Assembly (NCBI RefSeq): GCF_040564635.1
Contig: NZ_CP159837.1
Coordinates: 3,211,001-3,275,000 of the forward strand
From: Planktothricoides raciborskii GIHE-MW2
GTDB lineage: Bacteria > Cyanobacteriota > Cyanobacteriia > Cyanobacteriales > Laspinemataceae
Length of the DNA stretch: 64,000 nt
Direction: 5' to 3'
The notes under the pieces are model-generated. The model saw nothing but the letters and a program-made list of their open reading frames with translations, was not told where the DNA came from and made no database searches. Shown in pieces: positions 27,742 to 37,648 of the stretch (positions are counted from its first letter, which is position 1; every line of letters starts with the position of its first letter). A program made the translations under genes and the position numbers.

Positions 27742-30700
27742 CTAAGACAAAAGCCCTAAACCAACTCGACGCAAATCTAAATTACAAGGAAATTCTGGAC
27801 TGATTTGCACTGGGGGGACTTTGATGTGATTTGGCGTATGACCATGAGGGACAAACCGACTGGTTAAACGTCCTTGGGCTTCCCGATCATTGATCGGAAA
27901 ATTTGTCCAGAGTGTGCCATTGGGATCGTGACAATAAAGCATACAACCACCAATAGAACGTTCTACCCAAGTATCCACAATGTCAAAAACTAAGGGCCAA
28001 TGAGGTGCGATCGCGGGATGTAAACTCGAACCAAGTTGTCGAGCCCGATATCGGACTCCGCCCACAAATTCTCCCTGCACTCCTGTGGACTGTAATGGCA
28101 CTGGATAACCATTACAAATGACAAGATGCCGTCCTTGTGTTGCCCCAGTTAATAATACTTGAATTCGTTCCATTGACGAATCCACATATCGCGCTGTTCG
28201 GCCATTATTTACCTCTTCTCCTAACACCGGCCAAAGTTCCAAAGCATGACGCAACTCTAACTGAATCCCGTCTTGATTAATTTCCCCATACCGAGGAAAG
28301 CGAAACTCAAAAAATGGTTCATACCAGGCAAATTCAAATGGATAGCCTGCCTGTTGTAATTGACTAATGACATCTTTAAAATCCTGGGCAATATAATGGG
28401 GCAGAAAAAACTTATCATGGAGCATTGTCCCCCAACGAACCAAACGGTTTTTATAAGGATGCTGCCAAAACTCAGCCACCAATGCCCGAATTAATAAATT
28501 CACCGCTAAACTCATCTGGGGATGGGGCGACATGGTGATACTGCGAAACTCCAATAATCCTAACTGAAGTCGAGGATTTTCTACGGGATATAATTTGTCA
28601 ATACAAAAGGCGGAACGATGGGTGTTGCCACTAATATCAATCAGGAAATTCCGCAGGAGGCGATCGACTAACAAAGGTTCAATATTTTCACTTTGTTCTA
28701 GCTGGGTAAAAGCAATTTCTAACTCATATAAAGTATCGTTACGGGCTTCATCCACTCGCGGCGATTGACTGGTAGGTCCGACAAATTCCCCGGAAAATAA
28801 ATAAGACAGACTGGGATGATTTTGCCAGAAACTAATCAAACTTTTCAGCAAATCTGGCCGACGCAATAACGGACTTTCGCTGGGGGTCGCCCCGCCTATG
28901 GTAATATGAGAACCACCACCCGTGCTCACGGTTCGGCCATCGAAGGTATATTTTTCGGTTCCTAAGCGAGTCAGTCTGGCTTCTTCATAAAGAATGTTGG
29001 TAATATTCACCAATTCTGACCAATTTTGGGCCGGATGAATATTCACTTCAATCACCCCTGGGTCTGGGGTAATTTGAAATCCCTGTAAGCGGCGATCGCA
29101 CGGGGGAGTATATCCTTCTATTTTCACTTTTAACTCAAGTTCTACCGCCGTATTTTCCACACAAGCGATTAAATCCAGATAATTTTCGGCGGCACTAATG
29201 GGCGGAATAAAGATATAAACTATCCCTTGGCGAACTTCTACCCCTAGGGCGACTTTAATACTATTCGGTTTTGCCGAAACTGTCGATTGTTTTTCGGCAT
29301 ATCGCCCTGTGACACGGGCAAAAATATCCCCCAAAGGTTGACTTTGTTGCTCAGGTTTCACCAACACTTCCCACTGGATATCTTCTGGATCTGCCCACTG
29401 AATTGATTGGAAGGGCAACCGTAATCCCGCTGGAGACTCTCCGCCGATTAAAGTAAACTTAGGCTCGACTTGCCACGGGCAACTAATCCATTGTTCTTCC
29501 CCCTCTTTCTCGCCCCATAATAACGGTAAAATATAAGCCTGTAACTCACCATTTCCGTCATAAGCTGGGGTAATATTCTGTGAACTCACTCCCAAATATT
29601 TAACTAAATGATGAATAAATTTTTCCGCCTCTTGGATGCCATAGCCATAATCCTGATTATCCGCCGCGCATAACTCAAAATTTCGCCAAATCGGCATTCG
29701 ATCGCACCGCCAATAACAACCTAATGCCCAACGGGGTAAGGCTTCTCCCGGATACCATTTACCCATGCCATAATAAAGTAGTCCGCCCGTAGAAAAGCGA
29801 TCGCGCAATCGTTGGAGCAAAATTCCTGCCAGACGGCGTTTTTCTTCCCCCAAAGCCCCGACTTGCCATTCCGTTGAATGATAGTCATCAATGGAAATAA
29901 ATGTGGGTTCTCCTCCCATTGTTAAGCCCACATTTGCAAGAGTGAGTTGTTGCTCGACGGCCTCTCCTAAATTCGCGATCGCTGACCATTGTTCCTGGGT
30001 ATAAGGTTTAGTCATTCTCGGCGTTTCTTTAATCCGAGAAACCGCGATCGAAAAATCCAATTGACTCTCGCAAGGTTCAATCGTACCCGCGATCGGTGCC
30101 GCCATTGCCGGAGTAGCAGAACAAGCCAGAGGAATATGCCCCTCAGCCGCCAACATTCCCGAAGTCGGGTCTAAACCGATCCAACCAGCCCCAGGGAGGT
30201 AAACTTCCGCCCAAGCGTGTAAATCCGCCATATCATTTTCTGGACCTGCTGGACCATCCAAAGGTTTTTGATCTGCCGCCAATTGGATCAAATAACCGGA
30301 CACAAATCGAGCCGCTAACCCTAAATGACGGAAAACTTGCACTAACAACCAGGCGGTATCCCGACAAGACCCGGTTTTTTTCTTTAACGTAGTCTTACAG
30401 GATTGAATCCCTTCTTCTAAGCGCACGGCATAAGTAATTTCTTCGTGGATTTTCTGGGCAATGGATAAAATAAAATTGGTGGTAAACTGGGGTGATTTAT
30501 CCAGTTTATTAATCCACTCCATCAATAAACGGCTACGTTCTTCGATGGGTAAATAAGCTCGTAATTCTCGGCGTAATTTCTTGGTATAGTTAAACGGATA
30601 CTCCACGGCGTAATCATCAATCAAAAAATCAAAAGGATTGAGAGTTTTCAGTTCAAGTATCAAATCTACTTCAATTTTAAAAATATCAGTTTTATTAGGA

Positions 30701-30903
30701 AAGTTTAACTTAGAAATCAGATTATAATTAACATCTCTCCGCCAGTGAATCGAATAATCTTCGGGAGTAATTTTTAATGCATAACTTTGAATTTGAGTCC
30801 GCCCGTAGGGTATGGGGTGTAGGCGAAGAATATGCGGCCCTAAGATAATCGGACGTTCAAATCTGTATAATTTTTGATGATTGAGAGCAACTTGAATTGA
30901 CAT
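27742..30903 (-). CDS. transglutaminase-like protein with C-terminal DUF2126 domain
   Basis: A large cytosolic protein (1,053 residues from the preferred start). Layout: bacterial transglutaminase N-terminal domain (~1-90), transglutaminase core with the Cys-His-Asp triad (Cys in KKTGSCRDTAWLL, His in DLHAWAEVYLPG, Asp in GLDPTSG; residues 187, 236 and 252 counted from the upstream GTG), then a ~750-residue DUF2126 region (TMGGEPTFISIDD, STGGGSHITIGGATPSESPL, LLEFRSITMSPHPQMSLAVN, CNGYPVPLQSTG). This fusion is a known family, often near circularly permuted ATP-grasp genes, which are absent here. ATG 30903 is preferred over GTG 30924 because AGGAAAT precedes it. The natural substrate is unknown. 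Confidence 0.92.
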   Translation of the reverse strand: MSIQVALNHQKLYRFERPIILGPHILRLHPIPYGRTQIQSYALKITPEDYSIHWRRDVNYNLISKLNFPNKTDIFKIEVDLILELKTLNPFDFLIDDYAVEYPFNYTKKLRRELRAYLPIEERSRLLMEWINKLDKSPQFTTNFILSIAQKIHEEITYAVRLEEGIQSCKTTLKKKTGSCRDTAWLLVQVFRHLGLAARFVSGYLIQLAADQKPLDGPAGPENDMADLHAWAEVYLPGAGWIGLDPTSGMLAAEGHIPLACSATPAMAAPIAGTIEPCESQLDFSIAVSRIKETPRMTKPYTQEQWSAIANLGEAVEQQLTLANVGLTMGGEPTFISIDDYHSTEWQVGALGEEKRRLAGILLQRLRDRFSTGGLLYYGMGKWYPGEALPRWALGCYWRCDRMPIWRNFELCAADNQDYGYGIQEAEKFIHHLVKYLGVSSQNITPAYDGNGELQAYILPLLWGEKEGEEQWISCPWQVEPKFTLIGGESPAGLRLPFQSIQWADPEDIQWEVLVKPEQQSQPLGDIFARVTGRYAEKQSTVSAKPNSIKVALGVEVRQGIVYIFIPPISAAENYLDLIACVENTAVELELKVKIEGYTPPCDRRLQGFQITPDPGVIEVNIHPAQNWSELVNITNILYEEARLTRLGTEKYTFDGRTVSTGGGSHITIGGATPSESPLLRRPDLLKSLISFWQNHPSLSYLFSGEFVGPTSQSPRVDEARNDTLYELEIAFTQLEQSENIEPLLVDRLLRNFLIDISGNTHRSAFCIDKLYPVENPRLQLGLLEFRSITMSPHPQMSLAVNLLIRALVAEFWQHPYKNRLVRWGTMLHDKFFLPHYIAQDFKDVISQLQQAGYPFEFAWYEPFFEFRFPRYGEINQDGIQLELRHALELWPVLGEEVNNGRTARYVDSSMERIQVLLTGATQGRHLVICNGYPVPLQSTGVQGEFVGGVRYRARQLGSSLHPAIAPHWPLVFDIVDTWVERSIGGCMLYCHDPNGTLWTNFPINDREAQGRLTSRFVPHGHTPNHIKVPPVQISPEFPCNLDLRRVGLGLLS

Positions 30904-31144
30904 GGTGATTTCCTGATTTTTCACTCAATGGTTAACCGTTTATGTTTAAAGGTTATTCTTAAAAATTCAGGATTATGCTCAATCGGGTGGGTATCGCCCA
31001 GTAAAATCATCCAAGATACTAGGACTTACGTTACAAATTAAGTTCCAAAAAAATATCAAATTATGTAAGTGTTATGTGAAGTTTTTAACCACCGAAAAAC
31101 CCGATTCCTGCAAGAAACCGGGTTATTTGGTTACACAATCCGTG

Positions 31145-31762
31145 TCACACCAAACGATTTCCACAACTGGCACAGAAGCGATCGCTCGGTTGTACCGGAT
31201 TCCCACATTGGGTACAAAAATGCCGACCGGATCCGGATGATAAATCAGAAGATTTACCCATACTCATTTCCATGTTCCCCATCCGCATTTGCATAGGGTT
31301 CATAGACATTTCCATATCCCCCATTTTCATCGGCTGCATGGGCTGCATAGGCTGCATAGGCTGCATAGGCTGCATGGGCTGCATGGGCTGCATGGGCTGC
31401 ATGGGCTGCATAGGCTGCATGGGCTGCATAGGCTGCATGGGCTGCTGACCGGATACCGAAGAAGATGTTTGCTGAACTTGTAGCTGTTGAGCGTTGGACA
31501 GAGAAGGACTCTGACTCATCACGCCCATACTACTGCCTTGAAGTTGGACAAAATGTTGCCCCGTTTCAGTATTAATCCGCAGAATTACGGCATTGTCCTT
31601 GCGGAACACCGTTGGCGGTTCAGTCCACGGACCTGTGGAGAAACCACTACTCGCTTGCTGTTGTTGACCGGGCCCACCACTCATAATTGTGACGATGGTT
31701 TGTGTTCCTTGATTTTCCAGATAAACCTGTTGCCCGGTTCCCAGGTTGCATAAATAAGCCAT
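31145..31762 (-). CDS. zinc-ribbon protein with (Gln-Pro-Met)n and Met-rich segment
   Basis: 205 residues. The N-terminal ~75 residues form a beta-rich domain ([40 protein letters not shown]). A Gln/Ser linker follows, then about 12 consecutive QPM triplets encoded by a 9-bp tandem repeat (31331-31440), a second Met-rich stretch ([20 protein letters not shown]), and a C-terminal zinc ribbon ([19 protein letters not shown]). No signal peptide. The Met-x-Met pattern could bind soft metals such as Cu(I), but this is inference. Repeat number is likely variable between strains. Monocistronic. Confidence 0.8.
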   Translation of the reverse strand: MAYLCNLGTGQQVYLENQGTQTIVTIMSGGPGQQQQASSGFSTGPWTEPPTVFRKDNAVILRINTETGQHFVQLQGSSMGVMSQSPSLSNAQQLQVQQTSSSVSGQQPMQPMQPMQPMQPMQPMQPMQPMQPMQPMQPMQPMQPMKMGDMEMSMNPMQMRMGNMEMSMGKSSDLSSGSGRHFCTQCGNPVQPSDRFCASCGNRLV

Positions 31763-32215
31763 TTTAAATGCCTCACGGCAATTTCACCCAGGGTTTAATT
31801 TTACTCCAATCCTTTGAGAACTTAGGGCGATTTTTTCTCTTTTTTAAGAAAATTCAGAATCTTTTAATTATTCAAAATATTTGTTATTTGTTATTTGTTT
31901 ATGGTTATCTGTTATTTGTTATTTTAGCCGATCGCTAATCGGGAATGCTGTTGGCAGAGCCAAAAATTACCAAAAATTAATTACAAGGGTTATCGTTGCG
32001 GATTTAGTCCGTCAATATTACATCATTACATCAATATCAAGAGAAGGAAAGCCGGTCTTATCTGCCCCGACGCTAAAAAGCTTCTAGGGGATAAAGTCTT
32101 ACGAAAGAAATTCTCAAGGATATTTGTGGGACGATCCGGGCGTCGAAGTAGGATTAAAAAATCATCATACTTCGACTGATTTTAAACAACTTTTAGACAA
32201 CAAATTATCAAGCAG
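31763..32215. other. intergenic region with heptamer repeats, no gene seen
   Basis: TTATTTGTTATTTGTT heptamers at 31877-31925; a TCGAAGTA / TACTTCGA 8-bp inverted repeat near 32134-32166. No protein-like frame. Confidence 0.45.
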
Positions 32216-32662
32216 TTAAAATAAGGCACAAGCCAAATCTTGACATTCTTGTTGCAGCAGAACCATGAGTTTTTGATCTCCTTTGGCTTGAGCGATATTC
32301 ATCCGTCGTTCTAGACTCCGGCAAATATTAGCCCGGTGAATCTTCTCCATATCCTGCAAGATCGTTGCTATGTCGCGTTGGTCGTATTTGCGGTTCGACA
32401 AAACACCTGTTTTTTTTACGGTTGTGACGACGGTGGGAACCGTTGCGGGTGTGGCCTCGACTACTTTGGTTTCTGTCGGGCTATGACTCACATAAGCTAG
32501 GCCGCGATACTTGAGTAAGTTACTCGGTTGAGTCACCGGAACATGGCGAGGATAGCGAACTTGCCACTGGCAACCCCGATATAAACCTCCGGAATCTTCT
32601 ATCATATCAATGCTTGGAGGATCGTCATTACTGTAATTCAGGCCACGATAGCTAAGTTTCAT
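32216..32662 (-). CDS. DUF4278 domain protein
   Basis: 148 residues, cyanobacterial family of unknown role. The family hallmark is the N-terminal MKLSYRGLNY. Two further internal copies of the YRG motif (GLYRGCQWQVRYPRH; LLKYRGLAYVSH) show how the domain is built from short repeats. The C-terminal third is helical and charged (DIATILQDMEKIHRANICRS). No membrane segment. Confidence 0.85.
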   Translation of the reverse strand: MKLSYRGLNYSNDDPPSIDMIEDSGGLYRGCQWQVRYPRHVPVTQPSNLLKYRGLAYVSHSPTETKVVEATPATVPTVVTTVKKTGVLSNRKYDQRDIATILQDMEKIHRANICRSLERRMNIAQAKGDQKLMVLLQQECQDLACALF

Positions 32663-32784
32663 TTTCTTTGATCCTGATTTAAATCTAGTTACTTAAGTGA
32701 TTTATGGTATTGATGACAAAAAAATTTTATGTCTGTATTGTATTATACAGTTACTTTTGCAAAATGTCAAAGAATCCATATATT

Positions 32785-32850
32785 TTGGGGGCGACTTGGG
32801 AGCGACTTGGGAGCGACTTGGGAGCGACTTGGGATCGACTTGGGATCAAC
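32785..32850. repeat. six tandem 11-bp repeats (TTGGGAGCGAC)
   Basis: Six contiguous 11-bp units: TTGGGGGCGAC, three exact TTGGGAGCGAC, TTGGGATCGAC and TTGGGATCAAC. The period is close to one DNA helical turn. It lies in the divergent region between the DUF4278 gene and the lipoprotein gene, about 220 bp upstream of the latter. The open frames that cross it are repeat-derived and are not called as genes. Confidence 0.85.
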
Positions 32851-33068
32851 CGTTGGCAGGGATTCGATCGCCGCAATTTCCAACTTCCCTCATTTTTAGC
32901 CTTTAGTCACCAGAAAAACTGGCTGGAAAAAAGCCGATCGCCGTTAAAAGTAAAGTTTTGTAGCAAATTGAGGAAAATTAGCTATATATAAGGCTGAGAA
33001 ATTTAGAGTATCCCTTGATTTTGGTAATCTTCAAGCTATCTTGTAATTAAAGAGTTTTGGAACTGGTT

Positions 33069-34286
33069 ATGCGTTCATCCTCATTAACGGCATTTACAGC
33101 CATAATGATTCTTTTATTGACGGCTTGTGGGGGGGAACCCAAACCACAGGCAGAGACTCCTACGGATCCGAGTCCACAAGCTCAACCAACCACTACGCCC
33201 ACAGATGGTTCAGCGCAGCAACCGGCTGAAAAGCCACCAGATGCACCACCCGGTGCAGATTTTAAGCAGCCGATGGTGCCGGGAAGCGATCCGACGGCGA
33301 TCGGCAATTTATTACAGCCGACCAACCCTGAACAGAGACTGGCAGAAATTGAAAAGAACATTGCTCAAAACCCAAGGGAGCGGTCGAATCCTTTTGACAT
33401 CCCAAAACTGCCCCTATCGCCAGAAATACAGCGCATGAACACCCTTCAAGACTTTGATAGAGCGGCACAAAACCTCGGTCCTCGATCTGTCCCGGATTTG
33501 CCTAAGTTACCTTTGATCTCATTAGCACCACCCCCAGGGGCTACTCCTCCAGTCCAGACACCTCTAGGGAACCCAGGGGAGAATTTGACGACTCCGGCGA
33601 CTAACCAGCGTCAGCCACAGGGCGGTGGCAATGGTCGAGGGGTAAGTTCTCCGGCAGGCAATGGTCGAGGGGTGAGCTCTCCGGCAGGCAATGGTCGAGG
33701 GGTGAGCTCTCCGGCAGGCAATGGTCGAGGGGTGATCTCTCCGGCAGGCAATGGCGCCGTACCCAGTCGTCCTCCTACTCCCAGGACAGTCGCTTTGCCA
33801 CAGTTACAAGCGCGAGGAGTTCCTGATTTGCCCGGATTACCGACGCCCATTGGCCCCAAACTGCCTCCGGCTCCCAAAGGTGAACCGATCGCCCAAATTC
33901 CGCCTTCGGCTCAAGCACCGCGAGGAGTTCCTGATTTACCGAAGTTACCCACGCCAATTGGCCCCAAGCTGCCTCCGGAGCCAGTTGCACAGGCACCTCA
34001 AGCCCCGCCTTCTCCACCACCCCCACCAGATACTAAACTGGCTGATGCCACAGAAGTGACTGGGGTGATCGAAGTGGGCAATCAAATTCAAATTATTGCC
34101 AAGGCTCCCAATGAACCCAGCAGTCGATATATTAAGGTGGGGCAAAAAATTGCCAATGGTCAGGTGACTGTAAAACGGGTGGAAAAAAAAGACGGTGAAC
34201 CCATCGTTATTTTGGAACAAAATGGCGTTGAAGTGAGAAAACTCATTGGGGAAAAAGTCGCGATCGCCACTGATGAGAAAAAATAG
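33069..34286 (+). CDS. Pro-rich repeat lipoprotein with PilP-like C-terminal domain
   Basis: The frame opens at TTG 33057, but ATG 33069 gives a normal lipoprotein signal (LTAFTAIMILLLTACGG, lipobox LTAC). The mature protein is 70% disordered Pro/Gln/Gly sequence. It carries four tandem GNGRGVSSPA decapeptides (30-bp repeats, 33637-33750) and two copies of a RGVPDLPxLPTPIGPKLPP block. The last ~75 residues fold as a small beta-domain (VTGVIEVGNQIQIIAKAPNE ... GQVTVKRVEKKDGEPIVILE) that resembles PilP/GspC-type HR domains of pilus or secretion systems. No pilus genes of that type adjoin, so the role is open. Confidence 0.75.
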   Translation: MRSSSLTAFTAIMILLLTACGGEPKPQAETPTDPSPQAQPTTTPTDGSAQQPAEKPPDAPPGADFKQPMVPGSDPTAIGNLLQPTNPEQRLAEIEKNIAQNPRERSNPFDIPKLPLSPEIQRMNTLQDFDRAAQNLGPRSVPDLPKLPLISLAPPPGATPPVQTPLGNPGENLTTPATNQRQPQGGGNGRGVSSPAGNGRGVSSPAGNGRGVSSPAGNGRGVISPAGNGAVPSRPPTPRTVALPQLQARGVPDLPGLPTPIGPKLPPAPKGEPIAQIPPSAQAPRGVPDLPKLPTPIGPKLPPEPVAQAPQAPPSPPPPPDTKLADATEVTGVIEVGNQIQIIAKAPNEPSSRYIKVGQKIANGQVTVKRVEKKDGEPIVILEQNGVEVRKLIGEKVAIATDEKK

Positions 34287-34624
34287 TTTGCAGTTGTTTT
34301 TAACATGGTCACTGTCTTGATTTCGACAATGATAGTATTTTGATTAAATATTTATTTTTGATTCAGATTAGTGGCCTTGTCAAAATAAATAATTATCAGT
34401 AATTCATAAAAAATTAATTTAATTAATTTAATTAGTTAAATAAATTAAATAACTCAATAATAATTATCGAGGAGATATGCGGTGAATTAGTGATAATTAA
34501 TCTTGCAGATAATTCGTCGGTAATTGCCTGTTTTGCCTATTTTGCTTACTTATTTTTGGGAAAGCTTACCGGATAAATCACTGATGTAACTAACTGTGAT
34601 TAAAGAATAGGAGATGTTATAACT
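34287..34624. other. AT-rich intergenic region
   Basis: No gene. An AATTTAATTAATTTAATTAG-type tract at about 34410-34450 could form a cruciform. It ends with AGGAGATGTTATAACT before ATG 34625, a good ribosome-binding site. Confidence 0.4.
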
Positions 34625-35371
34625 ATGCAAAATTCAATCACCGAAATCGCCAAAAAACTAGGAAGCACAATTTTACTAGCTTTAGTTTGGGAAGCGATCG
34701 CTTATGGGATTAATCCTGTGCCTAGTGGTTCTCAAGAGCAGTACAGACCGCCATCTTGTGAACCGAGAATCACCACAGGTCGAGCCAAATGTAATTATGA
34801 AGGTGGGGATAACTATGAAGGCAATTTAGTCAATGGCATTCCCAATGGTCAAGGCATTTATGTCTATGCCAATGGCGATCGCTATGAGGGACAGTTTAGA
34901 AATGGTCGTCCCAATGGTCAAGGAGTTTTCATATTTGCCAATGATGCCCGCTTTGAAGGCACTTTTCAAGATGGGGTGATCATCCGTGGTCGAGTGATAT
35001 ATGAAACTGGGGAAATCTACGAGGGACAGTTTGGTATTGTCCAAGAAGTTCAAAGTGGGAATATCAGTAGCCAACCTGATGGCCGAGGAAGATTTACTTA
35101 TCCCAATGGCGATTACTATGAAGGAGAATTCTTTGCCGGTTCTCCTTTTGGTCAAGGAGTATTTGTGCGAGCCGACGGCAGCCGTTGTCAAGGGCAATTT
35201 TTCAATCAAGGACTAGATGCCAGAGGTACTTGTAGCTTTGCCAATGGGATCCGCTATGAAGGCGAGTTACGCGGCGGAGTTCCCCACGGAAAAGGTACGC
35301 TTATTTATACCGATGGCCGACGAGTTGCCGGAGAGTTTCGGGAAGGTAGACCTTTTGATGGCAAAAAATAA
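34625..35371 (+). CDS. MORN-repeat protein, probably exported
   Basis: 248 residues. The N-terminus has a hydrophobic segment (STILLALVWEAIAYGI) that may be a signal peptide. Six to eight MORN repeats of about 23 residues follow (YEGGDNYEGNLVNGIPNGQG; YANGDRYEGQFRNGRPNGQG; YPNGDYYEGEFFAGSPFGQG; FANGIRYEGELRGGVPHGKG). MORN arrays form extended beta-sheets that bind lipids or proteins. Two of the middle units are degenerate. Strong AGGAGAT upstream. No catalytic domain. Confidence 0.87.
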   Translation: MQNSITEIAKKLGSTILLALVWEAIAYGINPVPSGSQEQYRPPSCEPRITTGRAKCNYEGGDNYEGNLVNGIPNGQGIYVYANGDRYEGQFRNGRPNGQGVFIFANDARFEGTFQDGVIIRGRVIYETGEIYEGQFGIVQEVQSGNISSQPDGRGRFTYPNGDYYEGEFFAGSPFGQGVFVRADGSRCQGQFFNQGLDARGTCSFANGIRYEGELRGGVPHGKGTLIYTDGRRVAGEFREGRPFDGKK

Positions 35372-35641
35372 CCCACAAAATTACTCAAAAATGACTAAAT
35401 CACCCAGCGGATAGATAAGCTGTTTAATGATTACTTTGGTTTTTGGCAAAATAGGTTTTTTGCTAATTTTTTCATGGGGCAAAAAACCAGCCAAATTATC
35501 CAACATTCATCAGCGCAAAACCCTATCTGATGGGTAAAATAATCAGCCCTAATTAGTTCGGCGATCGCCTTTATATCGCCTTTATGACGGAAAATATTGA
35601 TAATGAATTTATAATGATAATTTTTGGAGGCGCCTAATTTT

Positions 35642-36283
35642 ATGACGAACTCCCCTGGATCTTCCTCTGTGGGCAGTCAGTCCCCCTTTGATTTTGTCCC
35701 TTATCCGACCCAGGATTCCGATCTGCTCAAGCAACTTGAGTTTATCCCTGGCTTAAAAGAAATCTTGATGTTGCGTCAAGTTCATGCCCTAGAACACGCA
35801 ACAGTGTGGGTATTGAGTGAATCGGATCCCCGAAACTTTACCGGGGGTTCAACGGCTTCAGCACGGGATAACCAGGGCCTCGGCGGTATGTCTACGGATC
35901 GAGGATTTTATCTCTATGGTCAAGTGAGTGGCTCACAACTGGAACGAGCGGCCAAAATTGCCCTGACTCGTCTGACGAGCGGCGAATGGGATTTAGCGGT
36001 GCATCCCCGCTGTGGCACCAATTTGTCTGTGGGAATGCTTCTGACTGCGGGTTTTGCCCTGGGGGTTCATTTGCTGTGGCCTCGTGGCCCGATTGAGCAG
36101 TTGATTGGTTTGGGGGTGGCTGCTACCACTGCCGCAACCCTGGCGCATGATTTGGGTAGCGTCGCCCAAAAATATCTCACAACGTCAATTCCGTTTAATC
36201 TGGCAATTGAAAATATCCAGGCTACACAAGACTTGTGGGGCAGGCAGGCGCATTTTGTGCGGGTCAGTTGGCGAGAATCTTAA
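35642..36283 (+). CDS. DUF6391 domain protein
   Basis: Cyanobacterial protein of unknown function, 213 residues from ATG 35642 (the frame is open from TTG 35624, but TTTGGAGG precedes the ATG). Conserved-looking elements: RQVHALEHATVWVL, GGMSTDRGFYLYGQV, and LAVHPRCGTNLSVGMLLTAG, which enters one or two membrane segments (GMLLTAGFALGVHLLW; LIGLGVAATTAATLA). Just upstream of psaE and probably separately transcribed. Confidence 0.82.
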   Translation: MTNSPGSSSVGSQSPFDFVPYPTQDSDLLKQLEFIPGLKEILMLRQVHALEHATVWVLSESDPRNFTGGSTASARDNQGLGGMSTDRGFYLYGQVSGSQLERAAKIALTRLTSGEWDLAVHPRCGTNLSVGMLLTAGFALGVHLLWPRGPIEQLIGLGVAATTAATLAHDLGSVAQKYLTTSIPFNLAIENIQATQDLWGRQAHFVRVSWRES

Positions 36284-36384
36284 TAAAACTTAAAGGGTAG
36301 AACTGACCGAGAATCCCAAGAGCATAGTACCCTGAGAAAAAATAAACCCATACAGCATAATTCACTTAAGGGGATAAAGCACTT

Positions 36385-36621
36385 ATGGTTCAACGTGGTT
36401 CTAAGGTTCGGATTCTGCGTAAAGAGTCTTACTGGTATCAAGATGTTGGCACTGTGGCCTCTATCGATCAAAGCGGCATTCTCTATCCAGTGGTTGTTCG
36501 CTTTGACAAAGTGAATTACAACGGGTTTAGTGGCAGTGCTGGTGGCGTGAACACCAATAACTTCGCTTTGGATGAATTGGTTGAGGTGGAAGCCCCAGCC
36601 AAGAAGCCCGCGAAGAAGTAG
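36385..36621 (+). CDS. psaE: photosystem I subunit IV (PsaE)
   Basis: Peripheral stromal-side subunit of photosystem I that helps ferredoxin docking and cyclic electron flow. 78 residues with the full SH3-like fold: [66 protein letters not shown], and a Lys/Ala/Pro tail. AAGGGGAT upstream of the ATG is a strong ribosome-binding site. Monocistronic, with an inverted repeat plus T-run downstream. Confidence 0.97.
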   Translation: MVQRGSKVRILRKESYWYQDVGTVASIDQSGILYPVVVRFDKVNYNGFSGSAGGVNTNNFALDELVEVEAPAKKPAKK

Positions 36622-36637
36622 GATCTCTGGAAACTGG

Positions 36638-36717
36638 ATCGGGCGAAAGCGATTTGCCAGTAATTTTCCTTCATGGTTGGTAAAACCGTAAAACATAGTC
36701 AAATCGCCCGATTTTTT
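36638..36717 (+). terminator. candidate psaE terminator
   Basis: ATCGGGCGA (36638-36646) pairs with TCGCCCGAT (36704-36712), followed by T6. The loop is long (57 nt), so the real terminator might use only the distal stem. Confidence 0.45.
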
Positions 36718-36760
36718 CAGGAGGAACTGATTCGATGACCTTTTTTGGTTTCTAGGCGAT

Positions 36761-37648
36761 ATGCCAGAATTGCCAGAAGTGGAAACGGTGCGTCGGGGTT
36801 TAAATCTTACGACCCTGGCGCAAGAAATTGTGGGGGGAGATGTGTTGCTGGCACGCACCATTGCCCCCCCGATTTCTGTTGCAGATTTTTTAACTCACCT
36901 CCAGGGTGTGACGATTCATTTTTGGCATCGTCAAGGGAAATATTTACTCGCTGAATTACACACGACGGCAAATCCGCCCCAGTCTGCCGGTTGGTTAGGG
37001 GTTCATTTACGGATGACGGGTCAGCTTTTGTGGGTGGAACCGGAAACTCCGTTACAAAAACACACCCGCGTCCGCTTGTTTTTTGCAGGACATTCCCCAG
37101 AGGGCGATTCCGCGAAAGCGGTGCGAGAGTTGCGGTTTGTGGATCAGCGCACCTTCGGGCGGATGTGGTGGGTGCCTCCCGAAACCGATGTAGCCAAAGT
37201 TGTCACCGGATTACAAAATTTAGGCCCAGAACCTTTTGCCCCAGAGTTTTCCGTGGACTATCTGACAAAACAGATGGCAGGCAGACGACGGGCTGTGAAA
37301 ACCGCTTTACTGGATCAGGCGATCGTGGCGGGAATTGGAAATATTTATGCGGATGAAGCGTTATTTCTCAGTGGCATCGCCCCAACTCAGCTTTGTGCCA
37401 TCCTCACATCACCACAAATTGAGCGATTGCACCAGAGTATGATCGAAGTTTTGACTACGGCGATCGCCTCTGGGGGTACTACTTTTAGTCATTTTCTGAA
37501 TGTTCAGGGTGTGAATGGCAATTATGCTGGTGTTGCCTGGGTGTATAACCGCACGGGTCAACCTTGTCGCGTTTGTGCCACTCCGATTCAGCGCTTGAAG
37601 TTAGGCGGGCGTTCCAGTCATTTTTGCCCCCAATGTCAAAAGGTTTAA
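36761..37648 (+). CDS. mutM: formamidopyrimidine-DNA glycosylase (complete copy)
   Basis: Base-excision repair enzyme that removes 8-oxoguanine and nicks the DNA. The catalytic N-terminus MPELPEVETVRRG is intact (Pro1/Glu2 after Met removal), as are the beta-hairpin Lys (RQGKYLLAEL), the H2TH region (LLDQAIVAGIGNIYADEALF) and the zinc finger (CRVCATP ... SHFCPQC). At 295 residues it is slightly long, with an extra loop near 100-115 (GHSPEGDSAKAVREL). Its 3' part (from 37185 or 37353) is repeated without change three more times downstream, where it rides in the pilus-gene amplification. This is the only copy with a catalytic N-terminus. Confidence 0.96.
   Translation: MPELPEVETVRRGLNLTTLAQEIVGGDVLLARTIAPPISVADFLTHLQGVTIHFWHRQGKYLLAELHTTANPPQSAGWLGVHLRMTGQLLWVEPETPLQKHTRVRLFFAGHSPEGDSAKAVRELRFVDQRTFGRMWWVPPETDVAKVVTGLQNLGPEPFAPEFSVDYLTKQMAGRRRAVKTALLDQAIVAGIGNIYADEALFLSGIAPTQLCAILTSPQIERLHQSMIEVLTTAIASGGTTFSHFLNVQGVNGNYAGVAWVYNRTGQPCRVCATPIQRLKLGGRSSHFCPQCQKV

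Noticed and set aside
32697-32991. Two overlapping forward frames across the 11-bp tandem repeat
   Set aside because: They are open only because the repeat lacks stops; the translations are repeat-derived and low in complexity.
36745-37356. Additional forward frames overlapping mutM
   Set aside because: Out-of-frame shadows of a well-conserved gene.
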